From: Lepidodermella squamata
Taxonomy: Eukaryota > Gastrotricha
DNA: 64,000 nucleotides
NCBI GenBank assembly: GCA_047495785.1
Contig: JBLDXI010000001.1
Location: 4,526,001 to 4,590,000 of the forward strand
Reading direction: 5' to 3'
Under the pieces are notes generated by a model. The model ran no database searches and had not been told where the DNA came from. It saw nothing but the letters and a program-made list of their open reading frames with translations. A program made the position numbers and the translations under genes. This document shows, piece by piece, positions 1 to 13,190 of the stretch (the first letter of the stretch is position 1; each line of letters begins with the position of its first letter).

Positions 1-3000
1 GGAAGAGCGTGGCGGTGAACAGCTCGGCTTGGACATTCGCCAGCGTGTAGTAGACGCGAGCTGCTTCGCCCCACTGCCCATCGAGCGCGTACAAATTCGC
101 AGCCAGCATCAGCACTTGAGCCTAAAAATAAATAAATAAATTTCATTATGGCTGATTTCGCGATTCTAGATTTTCTAAAATTAAAAAAAAATTAGAATAT
201 TTGTTGTCTATTAGGTAGAGACCGTCTTCAAAAGCCAGAATTTTTTAATTTTTTGATTTACTGAATTTTTGATTTTTATAATTTTCTAAAATGTTCACAT
301 TTTCTAAAATTTTTACATTTTTTTAAATTTCGAATAAAGCGATCAAATTTACCGGTGTCATGCCGCTTTTCGGCGGCTGCACAGACATCGAACTGAACAA
401 ACGCATCAACTGCTCGGCCGACTTGTCCAAATACTCGCCGGCCGATGAGCCGCTCAAGTTCGGCATAACAATCGACGCGAGTTGGGCATCGGCCAGACTT
501 GAATCCAGCGCATCCAGCCTCTCGTCTTCGGCAGATTGCAGGAATCTATCGACCAGTTCAGGATCGGCGACTAGCCGCTGGACCAAGTCTTCGATGAGGC
601 TGGTTCGGACGAACTCGGAATAAAACGGCAGTTCGCTCTTCTCGCCAACAGCGTCCAAGTATTGAACCTCATTGAATGTTCGCTGTTCGTAGTCTACCCA
701 GTTAACGACCTCCCACAGCAGTTCTTTCAGCAATTTTTGGAATAAATGGATCGTGGTTTGAATGCGTTTGAACTCCAGCTCTTCCTCCGAGCTTTCCTGA
801 GCCATTTGGAGGATGACGGCTCGAGAAACGAGCGGGCGGTGCGATTCTTCAAGCATTTGCGCCAGTGATCCGGGTAACGGGTTCAGTTTCAGGTCTTTTG
901 TCGCGAACCCTTCGCCAGCATCCAAATTGACCACATACAGCTCAGGAATCTAAGATGAAATAATTATATAAAATAGCAAGAATAATCTCAAGGCCAAATG
1001 TTATATAAAGTATCGTACTTCGCTTAAAAACTTCCAAGCAAAACTCATGTACTTAAACTTACATAGTTTAAGTAACTAATCGGTCACTCGCCGAAAGGCT
1101 ATTCACCGACGAGGTCTTGTACTTTATTGTAGGGACCTTGGGGTTGGTCGCGTTAAATATCGCAAGTGTTTTCTGGCAGATATTCTCATGCTGAAGCATC
1201 CCGATGTCAAAGACCTGAACTTCAGCGAAACTGGCGGAAGACGAGTCAAAATTACTACGCGAAATATCGTTATTCGGAAATACGATATGCGGAACAACTA
1301 CTTGCTGGCGCAACAGTTCTGACGAGTTCCATGATGAATCAAACTGGCTATCCGACTTCCTTTTTGCTCTTTCACTCGCTGATATGCAACGGCTAGATTT
1401 ATAAAAGCCGCGTTCCTCCCTGCTTACTCAATTTTAATGGTTGATTTGGATCAAAAGCAAATAATTTTGTATTATGCTTTCCCTTAACTCTGCTATCATC
1501 TTACACCTCGCCAAACTCTTTACAACTTTCTTGCAGCAAAAGATTCGCCCAGTTATAACAGATCTAACTGCGGAAAATATTAGATTTTTCGTATATTCGT
1601 ATATTTTTTGTGCAATCGTTGTTTTATTCGAGCTCTGCACGGAACGAGCAAAAATAGTCGCAGCCTCGTCGAAACTCGTTTTTTGGAACCCAGGTGCAGA
1701 GTTATTCCGGAATTTCTACTTTGAACCAGCTGGATAAATTAATTGGGTTCGGTAAGTCGATACTCGCGCAGTTCATCATAGGTAAACGGGAAAAGTTTAT
1801 TTGCAAGTTGGCATTGGCGGAATTCAAATGTAAATTTAGAATTTGTTGTTTGTTGTAAATTTGTTGTAGCTCGGTTTCTACTGACGAGTTGCATTATTGC
1901 AAGGCCACACTAAGCTTTTGCCGAAATGCTGCTGCCACCAATACAGATAGAGCCGCGCTTTCCCATTCGTCGAGTGAAGTCAATACGGCAGCCGACGACA
2001 GCCATTCTTCCAGCATCGGGGTTACATGCATGGCCTTCGAACATGAAGCGCTTATGGCTGTGAACACCACAGAGTACGACCCATACTGAATTGGGGGAAA
2101 ATCGATTTCGACTGAAACGCTTATAACCCGTCGGTATTCTTGTTAATTGTAGTGTTATATTGCTTTGTTCTATTATATTATATTACGACAAGGGTCACTT
2201 TGATGCTAACAAATCATTGCAAACAATTCGCTTATCCATAGACGGCACTCCCTTGCGTGGGGATGGGCAACCCACTTCGGACAGCGCGGAACGCAAGGTC
2301 GAGATGCGCATCGGCGCGTGTCAGGTTGCGGAGAGCCATGAGACGTTTCAAAAATATTTCAGCAACATCTTCACCGAGTTAGAAAATCTCGTGATCGATA
2401 AGCCATGAAACTGGTCGTAAGCTGCGACTGGTTCGCGATGAGCAAGGCAGATTTCCATCATAGGTATTTCAAGTTCCTTCACGTAATTAATACGATTGAA
2501 AAATGTAGGCAGATTTCGTCAGTATTCTCGCTTTTGTTACATGATTGTTCGATAGCCAGGCGGATATTCTCATCCGGATGCAAAAGACTGAATTTCGGCA
2601 AAATGTGGCTGAAGATCACTACGTGAACTATTTCGCTATTCGGAAATAAGATTGGCGGTACAACTGCTAGTTGGCGCAACTGCTCAGGCATAGTGAAACA
2701 GATTGGTGGCTATCCGACTTTCTTTTTTTGCTTTATCCCTCGCTGATATTCAATGGCTAGATTTACAAAAGCTGCTAAATACAACTTGCTCGTTCGTTGC
2801 TCGCTCGATTAGTTTCGATTAATAGCAGTTCATTTCTCATTACCGCCTACCGCGATATGCCCGTCTTTCGTCTTGGAACCTCGCCAGACGCGCAATGAAG
2901 TCTCAGCGACTACCCTCCTCGAAAAAGTAGCGTTACCTTCAAAGCACTCGACTCGAATGACTCAATCAAGCGCCGCGGCCGTGGGTCACGTGGTCGCGGT

Positions 3001-5375
3001 AAAGCATAAGTATTAAATTCAATAGTTTTAGGTGAAGTAAAGAATTGAATGATTTGGCACTGAACTCAGCAAGTTAGGTACGGTTTTAACTATTTTGCTT
3101 ACCGCTTTCACAGCGCTGGAATGCTTCGAATGGCAGCCGATGATGTAGACGCAGGGTGCCTCCAGAAATCCCAGCATGTTATCCGGCAGCATAGGTATCA
3201 CCGTGTGGCAAAACTGCAACGGGTACAGCAGCACCAGAAGAGAAGTTATGAATTGCGGAACAACAGACGGCGACGAGGACATGACGACAATACTGCGCTC
3301 GTTCAAAAAGGCGGAAATCAGGTCGCAGAGTGACTTCTTATCGAGAAAGTGTAACAAACACCAAACTGGAACTTCGGCATAGGATCGCGATAACGGAATC
3401 GGCGAGCTGACTGTGATCGATCGGCTGTACATCGGATATTTCTGAAATAAAAAAATAGAACGTAAATTTGTTGAACAAGAAATCATCAGTTTACAGCTTT
3501 CAGAATAATCGGAAAAAACTTATCGAGAAAAAATGTTACCGCCATATTCAGTTTCCCCTACGATAAGGTACGAAATGTTGATCAATCATGAAATCCTTGA
3601 AAGATTCGAAAAGTGGCTTTAAGCCTATTGAAAATTCAAAACTTCCGCTTAAAGTCCCCTTTAACTCAATTTATTACTTTATTACATTTTCAAAATTGCA
3701 TTTTTTTTATTTTAGAATTAAGATGCTTACCAAAGTCAAATTGACGGGTGGCAATGGGCACCGAGTCGCATAAATTGCCAACTGCAAAACATCTTCTCGC
3801 CAAGACGCGGCTATATTTTTGTCAGCAATGTGTTTCACGAAACTAAATCCCAGAAAAAATACAATTCAGTTAGAAAAATAACGAAATAAAGACACGAACC
3901 TTCTAAGCATTTTCTGCTGCGATCGGAAGGCAATGCAGCCACTGAGCAGTACGACAACAAAATTGCAAAACACCGACTCGCCACTAGCATTCTCGCGCCA
4001 CCCAGAAACCGCAGCATAGCTCGCAAAAAGTCGATTGCCAGCAATATCAGTCGAAATGTGATGGCCAAACCGCGGCTTGTTCAACGCATCCATCGACACG
4101 ATTGTGTAGTCGGGCAAGCAGAATTGGGGCAGCGAGTTCACCGTGTCCCATTGCTGTGGCGTTAGAGCGGCCACTTTCTCGCCGCCTTCGCTGCCTCGAG
4201 TCGCCATGAACAGAGACGACCGTCTACCCTTATTGTGACCAGCCGCCGCAGTTTGAGCTTTGTTGTACAATTTCGTTTGCCTGCTGCTAGGCACAGGCTT
4301 TTCCGAGCCGTCTTCCTGGATTGCATTCAGGGCTGTGCTAGCTGGTCGCGCTGAAAATGACTGATCGACTTCGACCTCAGAGTCCCAGTTCAAAAAAGCG
4401 GCTTTTGCTGTGTAGACAGCTAAGACTTGAGGCGTGTCTTTAACATCGGGTGCCGATTCGTCCTGAAGTATTAGAGCACAAACAATAAGTAATTTTCAGT
4501 CGAAATTTCAAGCAGCTAGAATTAGAAGTTAGGCGCGACTATTTGTACATATTTTGCAAAATTTCTTCTGAAAAAAAACTGAAAGGCACCTATAGCCTTA
4601 GCCCTGACAGTTGAAAAATATACTTGGGGCAAAAAAAATTAAAAAATTATGTACAAGCACTAGCTTTGCGGTAGTATTCTGCCAATTTGGACAAATTCAA
4701 AAAATTGATGAATTGGCTGTAACAGTCCGTCGATCCTGATTTTGACCCTAGGCTTGATCTTGTTAACCATTCATTTTATTTTTAAGGGTCGGCATTCTCC
4801 GACATTCGGCAGGCTTAATGAGCATGTAAAATGGTTGATAGATAGCGAAACGAGCAATCGAACCAATCGTCCAATCGTCTCAATGAGCTGTTATTTGCAA
4901 ATCAATTCGGAATTCGCTCGAACTTCGGAATTTACATAATTTAGAAATCACATCATTCAAGGTTACATAGATAATCCCCTTATAAATCCAGCTTAAAGCT
5001 TCAAGCAGATTAGGACATTTTTTGCAGTTTTTTCATAGATCTCGAACATTTAATATTAAAAATTTTCAAGATTTTTCGCAATTTTTTGTTTAATCATAAA
5101 ATGAGAAATTCAAACAAATTTGAAATATGTTTGGTGTTTGGTGGAAGCTAGACTTCTTTCTGCTAGAAATTCTACCCATTAGACCTCCAACAAACATCAA
5201 TAGGAAAAAGCGACATGATAAAAACTAGAAAATTTAAGCAAAAATTCAGCAAGCTTTACATTTTCTCAGCTGGGCAGCAAGCTTTGAAATATTCTATTTC
5301 AACCTGTTGATTTCGAAATTTCGACGGTGCCAACAGCACAACAACATCACCAACGGCCTGCGGCAGCGATATCAT
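1..5375 (-). CDS. DENN-domain protein (candidate Rab GEF), 3' end outside window
   Basis: DENN proteins act as guanine-nucleotide exchange factors for Rab GTPases in membrane traffic. Proposed minus-strand exons are 5375-5304, 4462-3900, 3842-3731, 3557-3495, 3441-3103, 949-353 and 121-1 (continuing off the edge), all in compatible phase, giving about 622 codons here. The second exon carries a uDENN-like LPQFCLPD stretch. Exon 3441-3103 is the clearest part: FLNERSIVVMSS, then LLVLLYPLQFCHTVIPMLP and FLEAPCVYIIG, the classic central DENN core. Exon 949-353 begins IPELYVVNLDAGEG and carries a dDENN-like helical tail. The last exon reads as a TPR-like helical repeat (ALDGQWGEAARVYYTL). The start at 5375 (MISLPQAVGDVVVLL) is inferred from an ATG, a phase-0 donor and no better candidate. 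The DENN subfamily is not resolved. Intron 3442-3494 is only 53 nt, whereas intron 950-3102 is 2.15 kb. Confidence 0.75.
1150..1402 (+). pseudogene. Degenerate coding-like repeat, copy 1, inside DENN intron
   Basis: This segment is recognisably related to 2540-2775. Shared blocks include the words around CGTTATTCGGAAATA, GGCGCAAC, CTATCCGACTT and the end GGCTAGATTTA. On the plus strand one frame reads NWLSDFLFALSLADMQRLDL before a stop, and the second copy has the same peptide with a frame change. That pattern suggests two decayed copies of a former coding sequence rather than a transposon end. I do not recognise the source protein. Confidence 0.45.
2540..2775 (+). pseudogene. Degenerate coding-like repeat, copy 2, inside DENN intron
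   Basis: This is the second copy of the segment at 1150-1402. The plus-strand frame reads DWWLSDFLFLLYPSL, then needs a frame change to continue as LADIQWLDL. In-frame stops show it is not functional as it stands. A nearby open stretch at 2160-2408 (MRIGACQVAESHETFQKYFSNIF) looks compositionally coding and may belong to the same decayed gene. Confidence 0.4.
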
Positions 5376-5387
5376 GTTTCTTCCTCA

Positions 5388-5408
5388 ATATAAAACCCTA
5401 AAAATTAT
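5388..5408 (-). promoter_or_regulatory. Candidate trans-splice (or 5' UTR) acceptor before the DENN start
   Basis: Read on the minus strand, the 88 bases between the MRPL54 stop and the proposed DENN ATG contain CAATAATTTTTAG followed by a short leader and the ATG. A lone acceptor with no upstream donor, this close behind another gene's stop, is what a spliced-leader acceptor in an operon looks like. The interpretation is inferred; only the motif is seen. Confidence 0.35.
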
Positions 5409-5462
5409 TGTAGAAGTGAGCGTATATGATTTTGTATATAAATTTTCGATATTTTTCCGTGG

Positions 5463-5873
5463 CTAAAACCGCCGGCCCTGGAATTTTTTCACGCGAGCCG
5501 CTTTCACAACGCGGCGCCAATATTGCCACGAATCTTTGTCGAGTTCGTCGATAGCCAGCGGTTTCCGATCGGTCCGCAATTCGAACAGCCACGATGGGTA
5601 GTCGGAGTCTTTTCCCAGTTTTGGATCCTCGCCCTCCTTAAAATAATTCACGCCACAGCAGTGCGACACCAATTTCGCCGCATCTTTCTCGACAACAACT
5701 TCACGCTTCATTGAACCTTGCGGCGACAATTTTCCTGTTCACAGATTTTTCGAAATTTTTCAAGAAATTTAGTCGGAAAAGTTATCCTCACCAAGGCCCT
5801 TCCCTTCACCCAGTTTTTTCACTGCAGCCAAGCCGCGCGAAAATTGCGCGAAAAGTTGCACAGGAGGTCTCAT
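5463..5873 (-). CDS. MRPL54: Mitochondrial large-subunit ribosomal protein mL54
   Basis: This is a structural protein of the mitochondrial 39S/54S ribosomal subunit. Two exons on the minus strand, 5873-5792 (82 nt) and 5734-5463 (272 nt), join in phase to give 117 residues. Exon 1 supplies a basic, hydrophobic presequence beginning MRPPVQLFAQFSRGLAAVKK, as expected for mitochondrial import. Exon 2 carries the family signature: VEKDAAKLVSHCCGVNYFKEG, then DYPSWLFELR, then an ELDKDSWQYWRR segment and a basic C-terminus (KKFQGRRF). The length is close to that of the human protein. The donor is CTTG|GTGAGG and the acceptor AACAG|GA. The gene ends only 88 bp before the proposed start of the DENN gene on the same strand, so the two may be co-transcribed. 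Confidence 0.92.
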
Positions 5874-6745
5874 GCTTTCGACAACAACAGGCAATTGTAC
5901 CACATTTTTTACAACATCATCATCTATGGATTACCTTTTCTTCAGGAAAACCAAACCAACACTCGAGTAAGCAAAAAATTGTTTAACCTAGAAAAATGAC
6001 AAGATTATTGTTTCACTTTAACGCTTTATTCGAATTTCATAACTCCTAACCGCAAACATTTTTTTCAATATTTTCGCATCATTTTCTTCTCACCTGGCAA
6101 CGTAGTAGAAAATTTATAGCTATATCTTATTTTTAGGTTATAAACACACGCATAAATACACGCATAGAAGAAATTTTGTCGAGAAACAAAATGATGAGAT
6201 ATTTTTTTGAAGATTTATTGTCGATGCAATAATAATTTTTTTCAACTTATTTCGAGGTGCGGCAAGAGGGCTAATATAGTGATAGCTATTATTATATTCT
6301 CAAGTGAACCAACAACAAACAAGCAAAACCCGCGCGCAGTAACCGGAGAAATATGCGAAGAAAACAGAAATTTTTAGGCAATTTTTTATTACTAATAATG
6401 TTAAGACAGATGGGCAACAACAAAACTTTCCCTCAGGAATTAATATTGCTATTTTTCAATCAAATAATAGGCCACACCGGGCTTTGACAAAAAAATTAGC
6501 GAAAAAATTTGGATCAAGGAATTGTTTTTTTATCATCATCTACTAGAGGATTGGTGGAGCGCAGTGAGCATTGCAAAATAAATTAAATCGAGTGAAATTT
6601 GTTTATAGAAGAGCTACAGAATTAATACAGATATAGTAGTCAAGGTAGTATCCGCCTACTCGTAGTCAATACTTCCGTGAAAGAGCAAATTATATGAAGT
6701 GAACAGAATTTAAAGTGACTTTTAAGGTGATGATTTTGTTTATTC
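5874..6745. other. Spacer between MRPL54 and PHTF
   Basis: About 870 bp of AT-rich sequence with no convincing gene. It should hold the 3' UTR of PHTF and the promoter of MRPL54, both on the minus strand. I see no structured repeat or RNA gene here. Confidence 0.5.
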
Positions 6746-9700
6746 TCAAGCGCTAGGAATCTTGATTTTGTACAATTTCAGCTTGAATCCGAGGAGTTCA
6801 GTGGCGACGGCTGAGAAAGCCGAGAGGAGAACGACCTTTGAGATGTTGTACAAAATCGGATTGGCGGCCAGGCCCGAGATCTTGAACGGCGACTCGAGTT
6901 CCTTGATGAGCTCTTCGGCTAATTTGAGCGCCGAATTCGCGTTCAACAGCGACTCCTTCTTCTCCGGTTTTTCTTCCATTTGCACGTACAAGTTGATTTG
7001 CTCGGTGATTAGAATCGACAGGGAGCGGTACTTTCGGTTGATTTTCGTGCCCAGCGTCATGAATCGCAGGAGGAAAATGGCGAGGACGAACAGCCAAAAT
7101 GCGAGTTCCCAGTGAATCGAATCGGCCATGAACGTCGAACTGTCCCGCAAAATCTAAAATATTCAGAACAAATTAAATACATTTTCAACAAATTTCAAAC
7201 TGAATTAAAATTGTTGAATTAAAAAAAATGTTGGTGAAATTTTACGGCTGGTTTTCAGACACATGAAATCGATGAAAAAGCGCTCATCGACACGGTTTAA
7301 TAAATCGTATGCCTTCAACGTCACTGCTCATAAAGCTACGAGAGCTAGCCATTGTGAAATGGCATTCGAGCGATGGCTCATTCGGGGCTTTTTGTAAGGG
7401 AGTGACATATGTGAAAATCTTCATTGCTCTAATCTGGACACAGGTCCCTGGTACCAACTCACGATAATAAAATAGTCACTTAATTCATTCAACGTCATTA
7501 GTTAACTTATACTTTGTTCGACAGAATTAGAAGCAGATAATTTCAATTTTAAATAAATTTCCCCGTGGTGATCCCGAACTGACTACTAACACACTGAATT
7601 AAAATCTCACGGTGATGGTATTTATTCCCATTAACGAAGAATTTTAGGTGGCGACTACTTCTTTAAAATAATTTTAAAATAATTTTAAATTCTTCAAAAT
7701 TAAAATTTGAGCGTTCTCTGATGAGTGCCTCGACCTAGACGAAACGTACAAGTCTCTAGCCATCCCGTTCCTAGCATTTAAGTGGAAAATTCAAATCTAT
7801 CGCCAACAGTTCGTAAAATAATCGATTATTCGGTAAAACAACGTGCTTATTCCTTTCTTGATTTTTTAAATTTCTTGGATCTTGAATTTAATTAGGAATA
7901 AGCAGCTTACGAGAAAAGTGAGTAGAGATAGCAGCATGACAGAGAGTATGAACGAAAACGACACGATCATATCGACGGGTCGCTGCGGCCCCAGTCGCTT
8001 GATGTAGGCGCGCAACGTCAGCCACGTCTTGATATTGCGCACTTTGTTGAGGCGAAAGTGCGGCAGGTCGCAGCGACGCGCCCGATGCGCCGATGTCAGG
8101 TACGAAAAGTGCTTCGCGTACGACACGCGTTGTTTGAACGTGTTTTCGGCGACGCAGAGCAGGAAAAAGAAGACCAAGCTGAGCCAGAAGCGTTGCCAGA
8201 TGCCGTTGAGGATGAGGAACGCCTCCCATCGCTGCGATGAGAACAGCGCTGTGCCGACTGCGGTGATGTTGACCGCGGAGATGGACGTCGCCAGGGCGCG
8301 GATTGGCTCGGGCTCGGCGAGGCACGCGATGACGACGGGTTGGCACATTTGGTAGATGCGGAGCAGAAGTGGCACGATGGCGACTACGACGGCGAAGCAG
8401 GCCGAGGCGTAGGCGTACTCGGAGCCGGGCGGCACGGAACGTTGAACGCGGTCGATGAGAATGCGGCCGAGATCATTGAGCGCCATTTCGACCTTCTTGC
8501 AGCCTTCGGCGTCCCAGAACAAGCAACTTACTGAAATGATAGAAAATATTTCCTATTTATAAATATGAATCAGGAAAAAGTATACTAATTGCAATGGAAA
8601 TTTTGCAATATTTCTTCGCAATTTGCAATTTCGATAACTTGTCACGAATTTCCTCAAGTGATCCGATTATATTGAGACCTAAAATAATGCTTACTTTTAT
8701 TTGAAGATTGAGATGAATTGAGACTGCCATAACCCGAATAGTCATTCGGATTCTGAAACGGCACAGAATCGGTTGAGGTCGACGGATTGAGACCAAAGGT
8801 AGCCGCTGTAACACCGGGCGCTAGATTAGCACTCTGTTCCTGCGTCGGATTTGCTATCGAAATAGTACTCTGACTAGGCAGGGCACCGTTGGTAACAACA
8901 ACAGGCGCGGGAGGCTCGACAACGGCTTCCGAAGCTCGAGCTGCGGCGGCGCCTTGTTCGGTTTCTGAGACCTCGCTTTCCGAAGACGACATCGAATCAC
9001 TCGGGTATTCGGTATGCATGTCCCATTCTGTGTCATCCGTAGTCGTGCCAGTCTGTTATTTGCAAAAAATCAAGAAAAAAACAACTTTAGTAACAATTTA
9101 TAAATATTCAACATATTTAAATATGAAACCAAGAAACCAAATTTAACACGGTAAAATCGAATTTTTTGAACTTTTATCAAAATAGTTAACGACTTTTTTG
9201 TTACTTCACATTCCAGCTTTTGTTACAAGATCATCGCCAAGCCAGTTGAAATAGCCGCAAAATTAACTTTACCATGTTACCATTTCAATTTAGGCCGGCA
9301 GCCAGTTAGCGAATGCAATGAAAGCCACGCCATTTCTTTCTACCACACATCACCAAAATATGCATAAAAAATGAGTTACCCATATCCTGAGAAAAATCGA
9401 TCGGCCGACCGGAAAGCCAAAGACGAACAGTACGAATAATAGGGCCCTTGCATATTTTTTCGACTTCTACATTACTCCATATATGTGTGTGTATACGCCA
9501 TTATTAACCCTTTAAAACTGCGCATGAAAAAACGATTCGCACTGAGAAGACGTTCTCAATAGAATACTTGATATAAGCAAAATCGTAGTAAGAAAAGCTC
9601 GACAAGCGCGATAGAAATTGAAGCGAATCATTAGTTGAAGAAAAAACCGAGCCAGGCAAGCGTCGTATATAAAAAATTTCCAATTAAAAAAATTTCAAGC

Positions 9701-12700
9701 CGAACATTGATGAATCAATTTTTTCGATTGATTGATTGATTGATATCGGTGAAAAAGTTATACAATGTTACGATGATTATTGATACAAGCAACCTTTAGT
9801 AAGTCATCGCGTGATGGCTGCAAAAAAACCCGTTTTAGCAACAGCTGCTGCGGCTTAGCAACCTTGGAAAGGGGATAGAAAATTAACACAAAATACAAGC
9901 CCACACGAAACAGAAATAATTAGTACGAAATTAGAAAAAGAAAAATTAGAAATAAATACTGAAAATAAATTTACCCCACGACGGCGAGACGAACCCGGCC
10001 CGCCACTCGGCCGCTTTTGCAGCACCGGAACGTGATGCAGTAGATTATTTTGACCGGAATCGATGCTGGACGTCGGACTGACTGATCTCGCGATTGAACC
10101 CGGCTCATTCGAGGCGGAGAATGACGATTTTCTCGCCGAAGTTCGGTTGCGCAGAATCGGTTTGAAGACAAACTGAGCCGGGGCTGTGATTGGTAAATCC
10201 GCCGGGACGACAACCGGCGTCAATTGCGGCTCAGTTGTCGCTCGAACAACAATCGGCTCATTGCTATCAACCGATTTTTCGATCGAAGATTTACCGGAAA
10301 ATTTGCGCCGACGCAGATTCCCGCTGCCTGGTACGAGACTGGGCGCGGAATTCGAGTTAGTCTGGCCGGTCCCGTTCGATAACGAAGCGGTCCGCCGCCA
10401 CTCAGAAACGCGGTCTATCGCAGTTTCGTGCTGAGAATTTGAATTATTCTGCTCGCCGCTTGACGACGTCGACGAGGGTTGGCGGGATATCAAGCAAATC
10501 GGGGCTTTAACCTCGGCCTGGATTTTCCCCGAAGTCTCCGAAAACGCCGAGTCCTCCGCCTGGGACGACCGTCTTTTCGACGGGTTCGACTGGGTCGAAG
10601 AATTTGATGATACAACAAATTGCTCCGGGGTCAGTAGCGACCCGGTAACTACGGTAACCGGTTCAATGTGGCCGTTGCAGTCGCCCGAATACCCGGTAGC
10701 TGGTTCCGGGTCGTCCGCGGCCGGTTTGTACCCGAAAACGGGTTTCGGTTCCGAGCAGTTCTCGTCCGAATTGTCGTCGCCGGATTCATTGTCGGACTCG
10801 CCGCGCGAATCGCCGCCGGTGACACTGCCCCGGCGGCTGTTGTTCGCGTTCTCGTCCTGTTTGTCATTATCAGATTCGCTTTCCTCTGGCACTACCGCAG
10901 CCGCTTTTTCTACAGCAGCCGCGAGTAGCTTTGGTTTCAGCTTTTCTTCGTGCCCGAAATTAAATTCGACCCGATTCGGAGATCCGGTCGGAGGGACATT
11001 ATGCGGTTTTTCAGGCGGTGGTGGAGTAGCCTAAACAAAAATTAAATAAATTTCATTTCTCAAATTTCAATTTAATAAAAAATATCTGTCATTAAATTCT
11101 CAGAAATTTTATTCGGCAAGCCTTGAAAAAATTCAGCTAATTTTACGTTTCCTATGGAGACTTTTTTCGCTCATTTCATTTCTTTAGGGTGGATGAATAA
11201 TGCTGATGTGATGTGCAAGAGTATTCGCAGTTCAAAACCATTACAAAGCCATTTGTTGGTTTTTTATTCTTTTTTCTTGCCAAGAACGGCAATGTACATA
11301 TTCGATTCGCATTTATTTACAATCACGCATAGCGATAATGATTGTGCCGTGAAGAAAACGCCAATAGTTTGTAAGAGGATACCACTTCGGCTGTAATTTT
11401 CTATACACTTCACGTGAAAATTTGCGAGAAATTGCGTGAGCCAAAATATAAAAAGTGGTGGAGTCAAATCATCTTTCAAATCTAATCAATACAGGCGATT
11501 TGCTTAGGAGTCGATGAAATGACCAAAAATCGCTTTAAAAAATTAAAAACTCCCATGAAATAATTTTAGGTATAAAATTCAACTAACATATTAATAATCT
11601 GCATAATAAATTTGGAAGCAGGATAATTTCAGGCTGAATTTTACCCAAATCTACTTGTAATAGAAATACTGAATTTACCTGTTTTTCGTGTTGCTGGGCC
11701 AACTGGACGTCGTCATCGTGCCAAACCGTGTTCGGCAAATGCGGCCGCCTTGCTGCCGTCCCGGCACTCGACTGGTTGTGCGCCCGTTGCGCATTTTCAG
11801 TACCCGAAATGTGATTCTGCAGCACACCCAGTACCAGCATGAGTATCACCGGGAACAGCGCTTCACTTGGCGACAACTGTTCGACCAAGTTTGAGTAGTG
11901 CAGGAAAGAGCACGTCGACACGAGTTGAGTCATGTAGAGGATGAGCAGCCACCAGGAGAGCCCGGCGACCTGAGCCCGCCACCACGACATGTAGAGCGGG
12001 AAGAACAGCGTGCGGACGAAGCCTTTCCATGTCAGGGCGTACCACGAGTGTTGCGAGCCGGACGACCCGGAGTGCGAGCCGGAGTGGAAAGTTGCTCGAA
12101 CGTCATCGACATCGACCAAATTCACGAGAGTTCCGACTTTTTTCGACGGCAGGCGGCGAATTCGGCGGAAATTCTGCATCAAAACATTGGGATGTTTCAA
12201 TTGTTCGATTTCGATAATTATTGGTTATTAGAGTCACGGCAAAACTCAATTTGATAGTCTCGAGAAAAAGTGACCACTACGAATTTATGAAATTTACAGC
12301 ATTAGTCCGAATGTTTTCTATTATATGATCGATAAAACCATCGTCCTCAACTGTACTCAAGCAATAATGATATCATTCAAGCATCTATAGCAGCTGAAAA
12401 ATTCGAAGTTTCAGAATTGTGCGGGGAGAAACAGCTGCTCAATTTTTAACGGCGTTCACGCTGTTGTGCTAAGTGAGAATTTTAAAATTGATGATGTGAA
12501 ATAACAATAATTATTAGCTTCAAATAATGTTGAAGCACGTGAACTTACCAATAATTCACCTCCAATTATCATAAGAAAAACAGCTTAGAAGTAGCCAATC
12601 TCAACAGTAAGCTATGTAACGGCTTATTTCAACCTCAAATGACTGGACAGAGACATCTTCCAGGTCTAAATACACATTGCGCATCATTTTTACAAAAACT

Positions 12701-13190
12701 TAATGTGTCTCAGTCAGCAAAACGTTTAATGATGTCACCTCGTGATGAAAACTAGAATGCGATTCAACTTCTAGAAAACAGCAGTATGATTACAATCAGT
12801 CACTTTTTCTCGTTTAATTCTTAAAGTTAGTAATTAACATCACGCGTATGAACATTTAATATTATTGATTTGTTTTAAATTGGTGGATATGTGGTCTCGT
12901 CAAATCGTGCATCGAATCAAATTGTCAACCTATATTTTACCTGATCGATTGATTTCTGACCGCTCTATCGACCCCATATTCATAGCATGAAATAAGAAAG
13001 CAAGATATTGGTAAAATTTTTATTACCTTTAGCTGCCGCTCCTCGATCATGCATTCCCATTGCTCGCGATCATAAAGGCCAATCTGGCAAGAAAACCACA
13101 TAATTAATCATTTACCAGACGGGAAAAAAGGCAATAACTCACCTGCTTCTGATAGCCAGAAATGGCCTTGTCAAATATTCTAAACGGCAT
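6746..13190 (-). CDS. PHTF: PHTF family multi-pass ER/Golgi membrane protein
   Basis: PHTF (putative homeodomain transcription factor) proteins are, despite the name, multi-pass membrane proteins reported in the ER and Golgi. Seven exons join without a phase conflict: 13190-13143, 13083-13027, 12173-11679, 11030-9975, 9052-8695, 8530-7911 and 7153-6746, giving 1,013 residues. The N-terminus reads GYQKQIGLYDREQWE, the family's opening block. Exon 3 has WKGFVRTLFFPLY and transmembrane segments. Exons 6-7 are highly conserved: FWDAEGCKKVEM, CVAENTFKQR, FRLNKVRNIKTWLTLR, GPQRPVD, GTKINRKYRSLSILITEQIN, KELESPFKISGL and a terminal LGFKLKLYKIKI. Exon 4 (352 codons, Ser/Asn/Glu-rich, low complexity) makes the protein longer than the roughly 760-residue human form. 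The ATG lies two bases after a CTCTTCAG acceptor-like site, so an upstream non-coding exon or spliced leader is possible. Confidence 0.93.
9726..9744. repeat. (GATT)n microsatellite in PHTF intron 4
   Basis: Nearly five head-to-tail GATT units lie in the intron between the low-complexity exon and exon 5. It is a simple repeat with no further meaning visible. Confidence 0.8.

Noticed and set aside
360-623. Plus-strand open frame over the DENN dDENN exon
   Set aside because: It is the complement of a well-supported minus-strand exon and has no family resemblance.
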